Notes: a model not told the origin generated them from the sequence alone. A stretch of DNA of 64,000 nucleotides from Clostridia bacterium (GCA_017524615.1 JAFXVJ010000019.1:1-64000), one strand, 5' to 3'; shown: positions 1-8,961, numbered from the stretch's first letter. Numbers and translations: made by a program.

Positions 1-318
1 GATGTCCTACAGCTTCTGGCCCGGCCGCTGAAAGCGGCCAACCCGGATGCAAAGCATCCGGGGAAAGCCGGGGAATCATCCCCAGGGAAAAGCTCGCTTT
101 TCTCTGAGGATGATCCCGGCTTTCTCTGGGCCAGAAGCCCCAAACGTTCGCAATCCCGGCGTAACACGCGACGATTTCTTGGGTCTATCGATCAAGCAGC
201 TTCGCGAGGAGTGGGTCCAGGGGATCATCCCCTGGCGCGGGGTACAGGGGCCGCGAAGGCCCCTGCCTCGTCCTCCTGATCTTATGTCTCTCTATGCAAA
301 TTGTGTTTTAAAACCTTA
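1..318 (+). repeat. Dispersed hairpin element, copy A (cut by window start)
   Basis: This is the right three quarters of a long repeat that recurs at 11195-11622 (inverted), 35695-36118 and 60312-60740. It starts inside the element at the outer stem CTTCTGGCCC, carries the hairpins GGCCGCT/AGCGGCC, CCGGATGC/GCATCCGG and CCAGGGG/CCCCTGG, and ends in TTGTGTTTTA followed by AAAACCTTACAACTTTGG. The final arm runs into the 3' end of the gene at 316-1857 and supplies its stop codon. No conserved reading frame spans the copies. It is probably a non-autonomous mobile or RNA-structured element. Confidence 0.85.
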
Positions 319-1857
319 CAACTTTGGCGCCTTGTTCACAGAGACGGTTTTTCTGCCGCCTTCCCAGATGATTTCCGCCTCAACGGGGCAGGGAGCCTCG
401 ATGGTGATGACCGGTGCGTCTTTCGCGGAAGCGCGGGCTTCGCAGCGCAGGGCAATGGGCACATCGCCAAACGGATAATCCACGATCCCGTGCGCGTCGG
501 TCAGGCGCACATCCCAGCGGAGCTTGCCGTGCACGGGGTCGCTCTTGATGCCCATGATGTATTCATACAGGATGGAGGTGTGGAAAAGGCCGCTCCACCC
601 CACGAAGTCTTTGGCGGCGACATGGTCGTACACCACGCCGGGAGCGGGGAACTCGGGGGCATAATTCTCCCAGACGGTGCCGGTTTCGTTAAAGACGCGG
701 GTGGCGTGATCCACGCAGGCAAGGGCGATGTCATGGGCCAGAGCATCATAGCCGTTTTGCGCCAGACCGCGCAGAATCATATAGTTGGTAGGGGCCCAGA
801 CGGAGCCGCGCCAGTACCCGCCGCGCGGGCAGTAATCAGGGCTGTCCGCGGAAAGGGTGGGCACGCGGTTGGCGCGTTTGAATTCTTTTTCATTGTCCAG
901 ATGCGCAACAAAACGGTCCATGCGTTCCGGGGGGACGACCCCGGCGATCAATGCCCAATAGGCCGCCACGGATTTCACGCCGTTGAGCTGCCCGTTGCGC
1001 CATTCGTCAAAGTAGAAGGCGTCTTTCTCCGACCAAAGGCGGTCATTAACGAGCTTCGAAAGCAGGTCGATCTCCTCCTGCAGCGCGGGAACATCCTCCG
1101 CGTGGCCCAGCTCCCAGGCCATATTCACCAGACAGCGGGCGTCCAGAATGGCCTGCAGCGTGCTGTCCACCCAGACCATGTGCCCGTTGGAATGGGAAAC
1201 ATTGCGGCCGGGCTGCGTGCGGGGCTGATTGTCCATGCCGCAGCCCCAGCCGGAAGACCAGTAGGATCCATCCCGCCAGGTGCGATGCTCCGCCATCCAT
1301 TCGTGGTAGGCCAGCAGAGGATAGTACACATCCTGAAGACGCTGCCTGTCCGCTGTGGTTTTGTAATACTCCCATTCACACCAGGTCATCACCTCCGGGC
1401 CGGTCGAGCAGGGGTCAAAGCGCGTGAAGCATTCGCCGGCGATGTCTTCCCGAAGCTGGCGGCAGATATAGCCGTCCCTGTGCTGCCGGGCGTACATGTT
1501 GTCCAGGGTTTTCTGGAAGTTAAAGGCCCGTTTGCCGTATCGGCCGAACATGAGGATGAACGCCGAATCCCACATGAAAAGCATGCCGTTGAAGGCCGTA
1601 TCGATAAAAGCGGATACGAAGCCGCTCTCCTTCTTTGGCAAACGAAGGTTGGAAAAGGCGATCTGCCAGACCTTTTCGTGGCAGGCGATCACAGGGTCAT
1701 GGCCCTGCCAATAGGGCTTGGGCAGCAGGGAACGGCTCCCCTCATAGGTGGGCAGCGCCCCCGTTTCCGCCTCCCGGGAAAGGAAGGGATTTTTTGCCGC
1801 GTGGGCATTGGGAATGTAGGTGATCTCTTCGTTGGGCAGGAAATTCGGTTTTGTCAT
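316..1857 (-). CDS. GH63/MGH1-like (alpha/alpha)6-barrel glycoside hydrolase
   Basis: A 513-residue protein without a signal peptide, so probably cytoplasmic. It resembles the mannosylglycerate hydrolase-like and GH63 alpha-glucosidase group: near residue 95 is WDSAF, near 210 is SSGWGCGMDNQPR, matching the GMDN segment that carries the proposed catalytic acid in that group, near 340 is GYWRGSVWAPTNY, and near 400 is TVWENYAPE, a candidate for the second carboxylate. It probably hydrolyses a short alpha-linked glycoside; the substrate cannot be read from sequence. Two ATG codons lie in tandem (1860 and 1857). The AAGGAGG at 1863-1869 is only 2 nt from the first and 5 nt from the second, so the second is preferred. 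The last residues and stop codon lie in the repeat arm of copy A. It is transcribed alone from a promoter at 2025-2053. Confidence 0.82.
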   Translation of the reverse strand: MTKPNFLPNEEITYIPNAHAAKNPFLSREAETGALPTYEGSRSLLPKPYWQGHDPVIACHEKVWQIAFSNLRLPKKESGFVSAFIDTAFNGMLFMWDSAFILMFGRYGKRAFNFQKTLDNMYARQHRDGYICRQLREDIAGECFTRFDPCSTGPEVMTWCEWEYYKTTADRQRLQDVYYPLLAYHEWMAEHRTWRDGSYWSSGWGCGMDNQPRTQPGRNVSHSNGHMVWVDSTLQAILDARCLVNMAWELGHAEDVPALQEEIDLLSKLVNDRLWSEKDAFYFDEWRNGQLNGVKSVAAYWALIAGVVPPERMDRFVAHLDNEKEFKRANRVPTLSADSPDYCPRGGYWRGSVWAPTNYMILRGLAQNGYDALAHDIALACVDHATRVFNETGTVWENYAPEFPAPGVVYDHVAAKDFVGWSGLFHTSILYEYIMGIKSDPVHGKLRWDVRLTDAHGIVDYPFGDVPIALRCEARASAKDAPVITIEAPCPVEAEIIWEGGRKTVSVNKAPKL

Positions 1858-2024
1858 CATGTCCTCCTTGCTGATGCGGCTGCGATGGATGATACGTCAT
1901 ATACGCGCGGGCGGGGATTGCATCCCCTGATCCCCCGCAAGCCTGTGCCGGGACTGAACTGCTGCGGCTTGTGAAGCGAGCGCGCCGTGCGCGGTATCCA
2001 TTTACGGGGGGTTCAGCTGCCTAT

Positions 2025-2053
2025 AGTGTATCGCTTGCCGGGGATTTTTGCAA
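2025..2053 (-). promoter_or_regulatory. Promoter of the GH63-like gene
   Basis: Read on the minus strand, TTGCAA (2048-2053) and TACACT (2025-2030) are separated by 17 nt. This would give a leader of about 160 nt before the gene. It is divergent from the promoter at 2087-2115. Confidence 0.5.
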
Positions 2054-2086
2054 GGCATATTTGCCTTCGGGTTTTGTATCTTTTCG

Positions 2087-2115
2087 TTGACGCTGTGCTG
2101 ATTATCCATTATACT
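2087..2115 (+). promoter_or_regulatory. Promoter of the secreted-protein gene at 2189
   Basis: TTGACG (2087-2092) and TATACT (2110-2115) with a 17-nt spacer, about 70 nt before the start codon. With the minus-strand promoter at 2025-2053 it fills the 330-bp divergent spacer; nothing else was recognised there. Confidence 0.65.
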
Positions 2116-2188
2116 GTGAGTGGAAATGCTTCGCAAACACGGATATTGCTTTCTATGAAGGAACACCGTACAAACAAGGAGGAAAACC

Positions 2189-3154
2189 ATGAAAAAGAAA
2201 ACGCTTACAGGATTGCTGCTGATCACGCTTTGCCTTCTGATGATCCTGCCTGCCGCATCGGCCGAGACGCGCTGGGGGGAGATCGTCCTGGAAGGGATGA
2301 AAGAAACCATCAGCGAAACGCTGTTCGTCAGTCCGCAGGGCTTTTCTTTCTGGTATGCGGACGACAGGCTGGAGGCATATAACGACGTCGTGGGGAACAT
2401 AGACGGCGTGTATATTTGTGCGCTCTATGCAGATGACCATATGATCCTCTCCATGATTCCGGAAGAGGACGCGGAGGAATACGCCGAGGATCTCGATCTG
2501 GATATTGTGGGGCTGGCGGCCCAATCACGTGTGCAGATGGATGTGTATAACGAGCTTGAAAACGGACGGTACTATTTCCTGACCGTGATCGGGGAAAACG
2601 GGAGGTATCTCTGCGCCATCGGCGAATACGCGCAGGAAGCGGCGGAAGGCAACGCCCGGTTTTTGCAGCGGGTGCTGGACAGCGTAACATTCCTGACCGA
2701 TGCCCCGGATCCTTCCTGGAATCAGGACGACGATGATGAACTCTTTGAACGGATCATCCTGATCGAGGACGGCTGTTACACCCTGGGCGAAAGCACCATC
2801 CGGGACTTTGAGAACAACGGCTGGGCCTGGACGAAGACGGCCGACGGGCGTTTCTGCTTTGAGGTGACGGAAGAAGGCAATTACTTTTACGCAAGGACAG
2901 ACGACGGCAGCCCGGACGGCAAGTTAGTGATGGTGGATATGTTCTGCGCGTACGATATCGCGTATGAATATCTCAGCTGCGGCTTTGATCTGGCGTACAG
3001 CCCGGATATGGAAATGGATATCTATACCTGCATTGAAGAGGATTATGACTCGGATTATACCGACGACGGCATCCTTTACGCCCGGACGGAGGTCAAAGGC
3101 GGCACCCTGCTGATCGAGGTCAGTGAAGGCGCGCTCCGACTGACACTTGAGTGA
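2189..3154 (+). CDS. Secreted protein of unknown function
   Basis: A 321-residue protein with a Sec signal peptide: charged MKKK start, hydrophobic core to about residue 22, and a likely cut after ASA. There is no lipobox cysteine, so it is probably exported and released. The mature part is rich in Asp, Glu and aromatic residues (for example QDDDDELFERI near 180 and EEDYDSDYTDDG near 295), with two halves that each look like a small beta-rich domain. No catalytic motif was seen and I do not recognise the family. AAGGAGG lies 8 nt before the ATG. It has its own promoter and is followed by about 600 bp with a terminator and a repeat. Confidence 0.8.
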   Translation: MKKKTLTGLLLITLCLLMILPAASAETRWGEIVLEGMKETISETLFVSPQGFSFWYADDRLEAYNDVVGNIDGVYICALYADDHMILSMIPEEDAEEYAEDLDLDIVGLAAQSRVQMDVYNELENGRYYFLTVIGENGRYLCAIGEYAQEAAEGNARFLQRVLDSVTFLTDAPDPSWNQDDDDELFERIILIEDGCYTLGESTIRDFENNGWAWTKTADGRFCFEVTEEGNYFYARTDDGSPDGKLVMVDMFCAYDIAYEYLSCGFDLAYSPDMEMDIYTCIEEDYDSDYTDDGILYARTEVKGGTLLIEVSEGALRLTLE

Positions 3155-3302
3155 ATAAACCCGGAGGAAGCTCCGCGGTCCTTGCACAGGGGAGACGTTT
3201 GATCCTCATGCGCACGGGCGGGGCCGGCAGGATGCGCAGTGCCCGGTATCGGGCCGAGGAAAGCACCTTCAAATGAAACCATCAACACCCTATCAACGAC
3301 AC

Positions 3303-3345
3303 AGCCGCCGGCGGGATCAGGAAGATCGTGCCGGCGGCTTTCTTT
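3303..3345 (+). terminator. Rho-independent terminator
   Basis: The stem AGCCGCCGGC (3303-3312) pairs perfectly with GCCGGCGGCT (3330-3339) and is followed by TTTCTTT. It lies 150 nt after the gene at 2189-3154 and probably ends that transcript. Confidence 0.8.
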
Positions 3346-3382
3346 GCGGTCCGGGAAGGAAATGGGATATGCACGAGTTTTT

Positions 3383-3494
3383 TGAATCTTCCCGGATTGT
3401 CAGGAGAATGAAACCCCTTCGGTGTCATCCCGGGCAAAGCGAAGCCGGGAGGCGAAGCGCAATCGAGGGATCCATGCGCGTTCCGTGAAGAATC
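3383..3494 (+). repeat. GTCATCCC-type intergenic repeat, copy 1 (internally deleted)
   Basis: It shares the left half (CGGATTGT, then GGTGTCATCCCGGGC and GAGGGATCCATGCG) and the right end (CCGTGAAGAATC) with copies at 18411, 55846 and 60073 but lacks the middle section with the second arm ending in GACAGGAAA. It is about 110 bp against about 190 bp for the others. It follows the terminator at 3303-3345 in the same orientation. Confidence 0.75.
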
Positions 3495-3534
3495 GAAACA
3501 TGAGTTTTGAGAAAGCCCCATAGCGGCGTTGGGA

Positions 3535-3732
3535 TCAGGATTCCGGGCCGAGAATACCGTACTCCGGCTCCGTGCTTTCCTGCGGCATGCCGTTGACGTC
3601 CGCCATTTCAAGCAGGAGCCTGCTGCCTGCGATCTCCGTGAAGGCCGCGGCCCAGGGGATCCCGGCGTCCATGGCGGCATAGAGGGCATCCGCGTCTTTC
3701 GTCACGCTGGCATCTTTTTTCATTTTCTTCAT
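3535..3732 (-). CDS. Possible 65-residue small protein or gene remnant
   Basis: A short minus-strand frame begins MKKMKKDAS and ends EYGILGPES. The composition is like a real protein (DALYAAMDAGIPWAAAF, LLLEMADVNGMP), but no good ribosome binding site precedes the ATG. It may be the tail of a decayed gene. I cannot assign a function, and it may not be translated. Confidence 0.25.
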   Translation of the reverse strand: MKKMKKDASVTKDADALYAAMDAGIPWAAAFTEIAGSRLLLEMADVNGMPQESTEPEYGILGPES

Positions 3733-3788
3733 AGTATTTTCATCTTTGGAGGATACACTAAGCCCACGAACGAAAGGAGGGAATGCCC

Positions 3789-4943
3789 ATGAAAGGCATC
3801 AGGAACTGTCTCTGGCCCCTTTGTTTTTCCCTGGCGCTCATCGCCTTTACCGTGTATATTTCCCTGGACACCTTTGTGATCAGCAGAAGCTATGACACCG
3901 ACGCCGTGGGAATGAATACCGCCATGTTTGACAATCTGGCTGCCGCGGAAAACGAAAAGAAAGCCGAAGGCAGCGCGGCTACGGCGGAAGCGCGCCAGGA
4001 AGGAGTGGATCCTTCTGTCCGCACGGCCACCCCACAGCCGGATGAAGCGTCTTCTGACAGCCCCGAACGGGACGTATACAGCAGCCGCTCTGTGCCTGAA
4101 CGCAGGAGCAATCATGGGTTCGGCCCCTCCGGCGGGCGTTCTGCCCGGGGCAATCAGGCTCCGTCCGGCTCCGAAAGCGATTCGGCGTCCGGCGCCGATC
4201 CTTCCACGGCATACACCGGCGATACCGCGTATCAGGACGGCAACGTCGCCATCACCCTGACCACATACGAGCAAAACAACACGAAAATCTATGTGGCCGA
4301 CATAACGGTCACTTCCGCCCAGTACCTCAAAACGGCCTTCGCCAATAACACCTACGGCAAAAACGTCACCGCCACCACTTCTTCCATCGCGCAGGCCAAC
4401 AACGCCATCCTGGCCGTCAACGGCGATTACTACGGCGCGCGGGAGGCCGGCTATGTGATCCGGAACGGCATCGTTTACCGCGGCACCGCCACGGGGTCGG
4501 ACGTGCTGTGCGTCTATGCCGACGGCACCATGAAAATCGTGAACGACCGGGAGTTCACCGCCGATCAGCTGGTGGAAAAGGGCGTCTGGCAGGCGTTTTC
4601 CTTCGGTCCAGCACTAGTGGAAGACGGTTCCGTCACGGTGGGCGTCCGTACCGAGGTGGGCCGGGGCATGGCCAGCAACCCCCGGACGGCCATCGGCGTC
4701 GTCGACGCGAACCACTACGTGTTCGTGGTATCCGACGGCAGAACCGACGAGAGCGAAGGGCTGACGCTGTATGAGCTGGCCCAGTTCATGCAGGGCCTGG
4801 GCGTGCAGACCGCTTACAACCTGGACGGCGGCGGCTCGTCCACCCTGTATTTCAACGGCCGGGTGGTCAACAATCCCACCACCACGGGCCGCATTCAGGA
4901 AAGGAGCGTGAGCGACATTGTGTACATCGGAAAAGACTCTTAA
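3789..4943 (+). CDS. Membrane-anchored phosphodiester glycosidase (NAGPA domain)
   Basis: A 384-residue protein. Residues 8-30 form one membrane anchor, residues about 45-140 a low-complexity Ser/Pro/Arg/Asp-rich linker, and residues about 150-384 a NAGPA-type domain (the fold of the enzyme that uncovers mannose 6-phosphate). Diagnostic segments are ILAVNGDYYG, SNPRTAIGV and AYNLDGGGSSTLYFNG near the end. It probably acts outside the membrane on a sugar phosphodiester, perhaps in the cell wall or exopolysaccharide. AAAGGAGG at 3773-3780 is 2 nt from an ATG at 3783 and 8 nt from the ATG at 3789, so 3789 is preferred. The next gene overlaps its 3' end by 26 nt. Confidence 0.88.
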   Translation: MKGIRNCLWPLCFSLALIAFTVYISLDTFVISRSYDTDAVGMNTAMFDNLAAAENEKKAEGSAATAEARQEGVDPSVRTATPQPDEASSDSPERDVYSSRSVPERRSNHGFGPSGGRSARGNQAPSGSESDSASGADPSTAYTGDTAYQDGNVAITLTTYEQNNTKIYVADITVTSAQYLKTAFANNTYGKNVTATTSSIAQANNAILAVNGDYYGAREAGYVIRNGIVYRGTATGSDVLCVYADGTMKIVNDREFTADQLVEKGVWQAFSFGPALVEDGSVTVGVRTEVGRGMASNPRTAIGVVDANHYVFVVSDGRTDESEGLTLYELAQFMQGLGVQTAYNLDGGGSSTLYFNGRVVNNPTTTGRIQERSVSDIVYIGKDS

Positions 4944-5337
4944 AACGCATCTGCTGGGAAACCTGGCGGGAACGGTTTTCCTGGCGCTGTTCGGGGCAGT
5001 GTACGAGATGTTCAGCCACGGGGTGTATTCCTACTGGATGCTCTACGCTTTCGCCATCCCGCTGATGCTGGGCGTGATCCCTTACACGGTTTTGCTGATC
5101 CGCAGGAAGTTCCCCCAAAGAGCATTCCTGCGGCTGTGGAGCGCCGCGATCGCCGCGTTCAGCGTAGGCTGCGCCTTTCAGGGCGCGCTGGAAGTCTACG
5201 GCACCACCAACCGGCTGGCGATCATCTATCCCATCGCCGGGGGCCTGCTGCTAACTGCGGCGCTTGCCTCCGTCCTGTTCAATTCCCGGGATGAACAGAC
5301 GCAAAAAAACACGCCTTGCCGGGATACAGTCCGCTGA
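4918..5337 (+). CDS. Small integral membrane protein
   Basis: A 139-residue protein with about four hydrophobic segments (roughly residues 12-32, 38-60, 73-92 and 100-120) and a polar tail. I do not recognise the family. The start is uncertain: a TTG at 4918 sits 12 nt after AAGGAG and overlaps the end of the phosphodiester glycosidase gene by 26 nt, which suggests translational coupling. The pairing implies that it works with that enzyme at the membrane, but the role is unknown. A strong terminator follows. Confidence 0.6.
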   Translation: MCTSEKTLKTHLLGNLAGTVFLALFGAVYEMFSHGVYSYWMLYAFAIPLMLGVIPYTVLLIRRKFPQRAFLRLWSAAIAAFSVGCAFQGALEVYGTTNRLAIIYPIAGGLLLTAALASVLFNSRDEQTQKNTPCRDTVR

Positions 5338-5360
5338 CGCGGCGATGCCGTCAAAGCGCG

Positions 5361-5392
5361 CGGGCGGGCACACTATGCCCGCCCGTTTTTTT
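5361..5392 (+). terminator. Rho-independent terminator
   Basis: CGGGCGGGCA (5361-5370) pairs with TGCCCGCCCG (5376-5385), followed by seven T. It ends the 3789-5337 transcription unit. Confidence 0.92.
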
Positions 5393-5476
5393 GCCCGGCC
5401 TTTCGGACCTCCCGGGCGGAAAACCGTGAAATACTGTGAAAAACCGGGAAAAACACACGCGGGGAACAGAACGGCG

Positions 5477-6559
5477 TTATTCTTTCAATTCAACCGGTTC
5501 CCAGCCATAATCCCGGTACGCGGTAATGTCCAGGTGATTGGCCTCAACATATGCCTTGATGAACCGTGTCCGAAGCTCCCGGTTTGCGTTCAGGTCGGCT
5601 GCGGCAAAATACTGCTTTTCCAATGCCGGGTCGCCGTTGGCAAAGCGCCGGATATCTGCTGCGTATTCGTCGCCCGCGCCGGCTTCCTCCATGGAGATCA
5701 CCCGCCATTCGCCATCGGCAAGCCCGAGCAGGATCACGGCCGCATGCTCCCCGCCGGAGATGCTTTCCAGCACCTCGCCCTTTTTCACATAGTTCAGAAT
5801 CCAGAATGTGCCGTATACTTTCGCCTGGGCGTCATTCATCCTCTCTGTTTTATGGATGATCGGACAGGGAATCGTCACGCAGCCAGGCTCCGTCCAATAC
5901 TGCCCGGCCAGGCTGTCGGACGCCAGCATATTCGCAATGGCGCCCTCCAAGGGGTCTTCACCCGTGTATGCGTATGCCGGCAGATCTGCTTCCTCGGAAA
6001 GCGGGATGGCGATGAATCCCGACTCATCCTTTTCGCTCCAGATGGCATAGTATGGGATTTCCTCTGCTTCCGGGTCAATCTCCCAGAGATGGGACCAGAT
6101 GAGAAAAGTTTCCGGCAGACGGTCGACGGGCGTCCCCGGGAGGAAGAAAACCACCGTCTGCGCCTCTTCCAGCCCGTAAGGCGCCGCGGTCACATACCGG
6201 ATGCCGTCCTCGATCGCCTCGGGCACCTGTCCTTCGTCCTGCTCCACCGTGATTGCTGCCTTCCAGGAGTATTCGTCCACGGGCTCCGGATCGGAAAACT
6301 GCCCATGAAACGAGCATCCATATAACGTGCCGTCCGGGTATCCGTCTCCGGTTTCTCCCATTTCACTGTCATGGAAATTCCCCGTAAAGGTCCCGTCTTC
6401 CCAAACGGTCAGTTCGGTGCTCCAGGCGCCGACGCCGCTGCAAAATTCAAATGTCCGTCCGCTGATCTGCGCAAACAGATCCGAGGACGCGCTTTCAGCG
6501 CCTGCGCATACTGCCATCATCATGAGTGCCGCCGCCAGCAATGCCAATCGTTTCTTCAT
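5477..6559 (-). CDS. Secreted protein of unknown function
   Basis: A 360-residue protein with a signal peptide (MKKRLALLAAALMMMAV, likely cut after AGA), again without a lipobox. The mature N-terminus (VWEDGTFTGNFHDSEMG, then GCSFHGQFSDPEPVDEYS) looks like a beta-barrel or lipocalin-like sheet found in exported clostridial proteins; the rest contains paired acidic stretches. No catalytic motif is evident. Three in-frame ATG codons lie at the start; AAGGA at the usual distance (8 nt) fits the third one at 6559, which also gives the cleanest signal peptide. It stands between a convergent terminator and a 140-bp spacer. Confidence 0.75.
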   Translation of the reverse strand: MKKRLALLAAALMMMAVCAGAESASSDLFAQISGRTFEFCSGVGAWSTELTVWEDGTFTGNFHDSEMGETGDGYPDGTLYGCSFHGQFSDPEPVDEYSWKAAITVEQDEGQVPEAIEDGIRYVTAAPYGLEEAQTVVFFLPGTPVDRLPETFLIWSHLWEIDPEAEEIPYYAIWSEKDESGFIAIPLSEEADLPAYAYTGEDPLEGAIANMLASDSLAGQYWTEPGCVTIPCPIIHKTERMNDAQAKVYGTFWILNYVKKGEVLESISGGEHAAVILLGLADGEWRVISMEEAGAGDEYAADIRRFANGDPALEKQYFAAADLNANRELRTRFIKAYVEANHLDITAYRDYGWEPVELKE

Positions 6560-6678
6560 GCTCATCATCCTTCTTTATCGTTATGGTCGGTTCATGGATA
6601 TAACGAATCGGAAGCTCCGTTTCTTCCAAGCGCTTGTCGGTTTTTGAAGCCGATGGGGCATTGCATAACGGAAAATAA

Positions 6679-6704
6679 CAAAAAGAAGGCTCCGCCCTCC
6701 CTTC
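6679..6704 (-). terminator. Weak terminator candidate after the radical SAM gene
   Basis: On the minus strand a five-pair stem GAAGG/CCTTC (6685-6704) overlaps the stop codon and is followed by CTTTTTG. The stem is short, so this is tentative. Confidence 0.35.
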
Positions 6705-7563
6705 AGCAGTTCCCCGTATAGACGTGCCGGAGCCGTTCCCGCGCCGTATCCGCCAGGCGGCAGACGGTTTTCACGTCCGTTGGCGGGCGGTCGGTCATGT
6801 GAAAGCGGGGGAAGAAGCGGGAAACGTGCAGCGGGATGCCGGGGCCGATGACGTTTCCGTCCGCGTCCGTCAGGCCGGCGACCCAGGCGGTCAGCGCCCG
6901 CATCTCTTCCTCCGAATCGTTTTCCCCGGGCACGATAAGGGTGGTCAGCTCGACATGGCAGAACTGTACTGCCCGGGCGATGAACGCCTTCACCGTGTCC
7001 AGGCTGCCGCCCAGCACCTTGGCGTAGTACCGCTCGGTAAACCCTTTCAGGTCGATGTTCATGGCGTCGATATACGGCGCCAGGGCTTCCAGCACGGGCA
7101 GCTCCGCCGTACCGTTGGTGACCAGCACGTTTTTGAGCCCCGCTTCATGGATCAGCTTACCCGTGTCCCGCACGAATTCCCACCCGATCAGCGGTTCATT
7201 GTAGGTGAACGCCAGGCCGATGCTGCCCCGGCTTTTCAGCCGGACTGCCGCGTCCGCCAGTTCCTCCGGCGTCACGGTTTCCGCCCTGTTGGCATACGAA
7301 AAGGCCTCCGCCGACCAGGAGATTTCGTGGTTCTGGCAGAAGGGGCAGCGCAGGTTGCACCCATAACTGCCCACGGACAGGATCGTACTGCCGGGATCAT
7401 ACCGCGATAAAGGCTTTTTCTCGATGGGGTCCAGGGCCAATCCGGTGATCCTGCCGTAATTGGCCGGACGGATCACGCCGTTTTCACAGGTCCGCGCTCC
7501 GCAAAAGCCCTTGCCGCCGTCCCTGATCGCGCAATGCCGGAAACATACGTCACATGTTGCCAT
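6703..7563 (-). CDS. amrS: AmmeMemoRadiSam system radical SAM enzyme
   Basis: A 286-residue radical S-adenosylmethionine protein. The 4Fe-4S motif CNLRCPFC (CxxxCxxC) is near residue 69, preceded by a Cys-rich N-terminus (CDVCFRHC, GFCGART) and GRITGLALDPIEKKPL, typical of this family. Other hallmarks are AFTYNEP near 117 and VTNGT near 148. The family nearly always pairs with Memo-like and AMMECR1-like proteins, which are encoded just upstream as one fused gene. The reaction of the system is not established to my knowledge. GGAGG lies 6 nt before the ATG, and only 12 nt separate it from the upstream stop codon, so the two genes form an operon. Confidence 0.93.
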   Translation of the reverse strand: MATCDVCFRHCAIRDGGKGFCGARTCENGVIRPANYGRITGLALDPIEKKPLSRYDPGSTILSVGSYGCNLRCPFCQNHEISWSAEAFSYANRAETVTPEELADAAVRLKSRGSIGLAFTYNEPLIGWEFVRDTGKLIHEAGLKNVLVTNGTAELPVLEALAPYIDAMNIDLKGFTERYYAKVLGGSLDTVKAFIARAVQFCHVELTTLIVPGENDSEEEMRALTAWVAGLTDADGNVIGPGIPLHVSRFFPRFHMTDRPPTDVKTVCRLADTARERLRHVYTGNC

Positions 7564-7575
7564 TCTTTGCCTCCG

Positions 7576-8961
7576 TCAGGTGTGCCGGACCACTTCAAAC
7601 CGCTGCAGGGCCACTTCCTCCCGGGGACCGATGCCGGCTTTCTGCCGGGCAATGGCCACCTGCTGCTCAACCGTATCCACGCCGTCCAGGTCAGGCAGCA
7701 GCAGCCCCCGGCGATGCCCTCTTGTCACGATGACGCCGTAGCGCTTCACGTCCAGCGCTGCTTCGGATGGAATGTCCTCCGGCTCACCCAGCACATCCAC
7801 CTTGATTTCCAGCCATTCCAGCTCGCCCGGCCGGATGGGATCAAAGCGCGGATCGTTGGCCGCGGCGCTGACGGCGTTGCGGATGATTTCCTCGGCCAGG
7901 CTGGCCCTCGTCGGCGCAATGGTGCCGATGCAGCCCCGCAGCCGCCCTTGCTTGTGGATGGACACGAACGCCCCGGCGCGGCGGTGCGTAAGCGCCTCCG
8001 GCAGTCCTTCCGGCACATCCATGATCTGCCGGCGGAGCACGTAGCTTTCCACCGACTGCCGGGCCAGACGGACCCAGGCGTCGCTGCGCTCTCTTTCCGC
8101 GGCCAGCCTTTTTTCTTCATCCTGCTGCCGAATGGCGAGAAAACGGCGGCCTTCATCCGCGCCCAGCGGGTGGAACGCGCAGATGCCGTAGCCCACGCCC
8201 GTCACGTCCTCATGGGACAGGCGTTTCGCTTCCACGGCCAGGCCGTCCAGCGCCCCCGCCATGATGACGAAGGACCGGTGTCCGCATTCCGCGGCACGCT
8301 CGCAGAAGGCTTCGTCGAAATCGAACAGCTCCCCGAACGCTGCCCGGCCGCACACATCCATGATGCGCTTATCATATTCCGGGCCTTCGGCGGCGAAGCC
8401 GTAAGGGCCGTAGCTTTGCAGCTTATGGGACAGATCGCCGCTGGCCACGTACACGGCCCTGCGGCCGGTTTCCTGGACGGCGCGCCGGATCATCTGGCCC
8501 AGCCGGTAATGATCTTCCAGCGGCAGGCCGGACAGCCCGATCCGCACCAGCCTGAAGGCTGTATATTGCTGCCGGATGAAATACAGCGGCACCATCGTGC
8601 CGTGATCCAGCGCCTTTTCCCGCTGCCCCAGCGTCCCCGCGGGGAAGCCGCTTTCCTTCGCCAGCCGTTCGATGGCCTGCACCAGCGCGTCGTCATACGT
8701 TTCCCGGAAACGCACCTGGGCCGCGTGGAACCGGGCGAAGGAGCCTTCCGCCTCCCTGCCCGGCGATATATGGAAATAATCCGCGTACATGGTGGCGTGG
8801 GGGCTGGAAATGATGATGGTTTCGGGCTTCAGCGCCGCAATCTCCTCCGCCACCCGAACATAGGATGCGCGGGTCGCCTCTACCTGCTTTTCGCTTCCCT
8901 GGCCCACCTCGGGCACGATCATCGGGGGATGCGGCACCATATACGCCGCTAAAACAGACAT
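7576..8961 (-). CDS. amrA: Memo-like / AMMECR1 fusion (AmmeMemoRadiSam system)
   Basis: A 461-residue two-domain protein. Residues 1-270 match the Memo/LigB-like fold (class III extradiol dioxygenase relatives): MVPHPPMIVPEVG at the start, IIISSPHATMYADYF near 50, LDHGTMVPLYF near 120, VASGDLSHKL near 170. Residues about 285-461 are an AMMECR1 domain, with GCIGTI and LEIKVDVLGEPEDI. The fusion joins the two non-SAM partners of the system, implying they work in one complex with the radical SAM enzyme just downstream. The start at 8961 follows AAGGAAGGA with 5 nt spacing. A promoter candidate lies at 9055-9082. Confidence 0.92.
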   Translation of the reverse strand: MSVLAAYMVPHPPMIVPEVGQGSEKQVEATRASYVRVAEEIAALKPETIIISSPHATMYADYFHISPGREAEGSFARFHAAQVRFRETYDDALVQAIERLAKESGFPAGTLGQREKALDHGTMVPLYFIRQQYTAFRLVRIGLSGLPLEDHYRLGQMIRRAVQETGRRAVYVASGDLSHKLQSYGPYGFAAEGPEYDKRIMDVCGRAAFGELFDFDEAFCERAAECGHRSFVIMAGALDGLAVEAKRLSHEDVTGVGYGICAFHPLGADEGRRFLAIRQQDEEKRLAAERERSDAWVRLARQSVESYVLRRQIMDVPEGLPEALTHRRAGAFVSIHKQGRLRGCIGTIAPTRASLAEEIIRNAVSAAANDPRFDPIRPGELEWLEIKVDVLGEPEDIPSEAALDVKRYGVIVTRGHRRGLLLPDLDGVDTVEQQVAIARQKAGIGPREEVALQRFEVVRHT

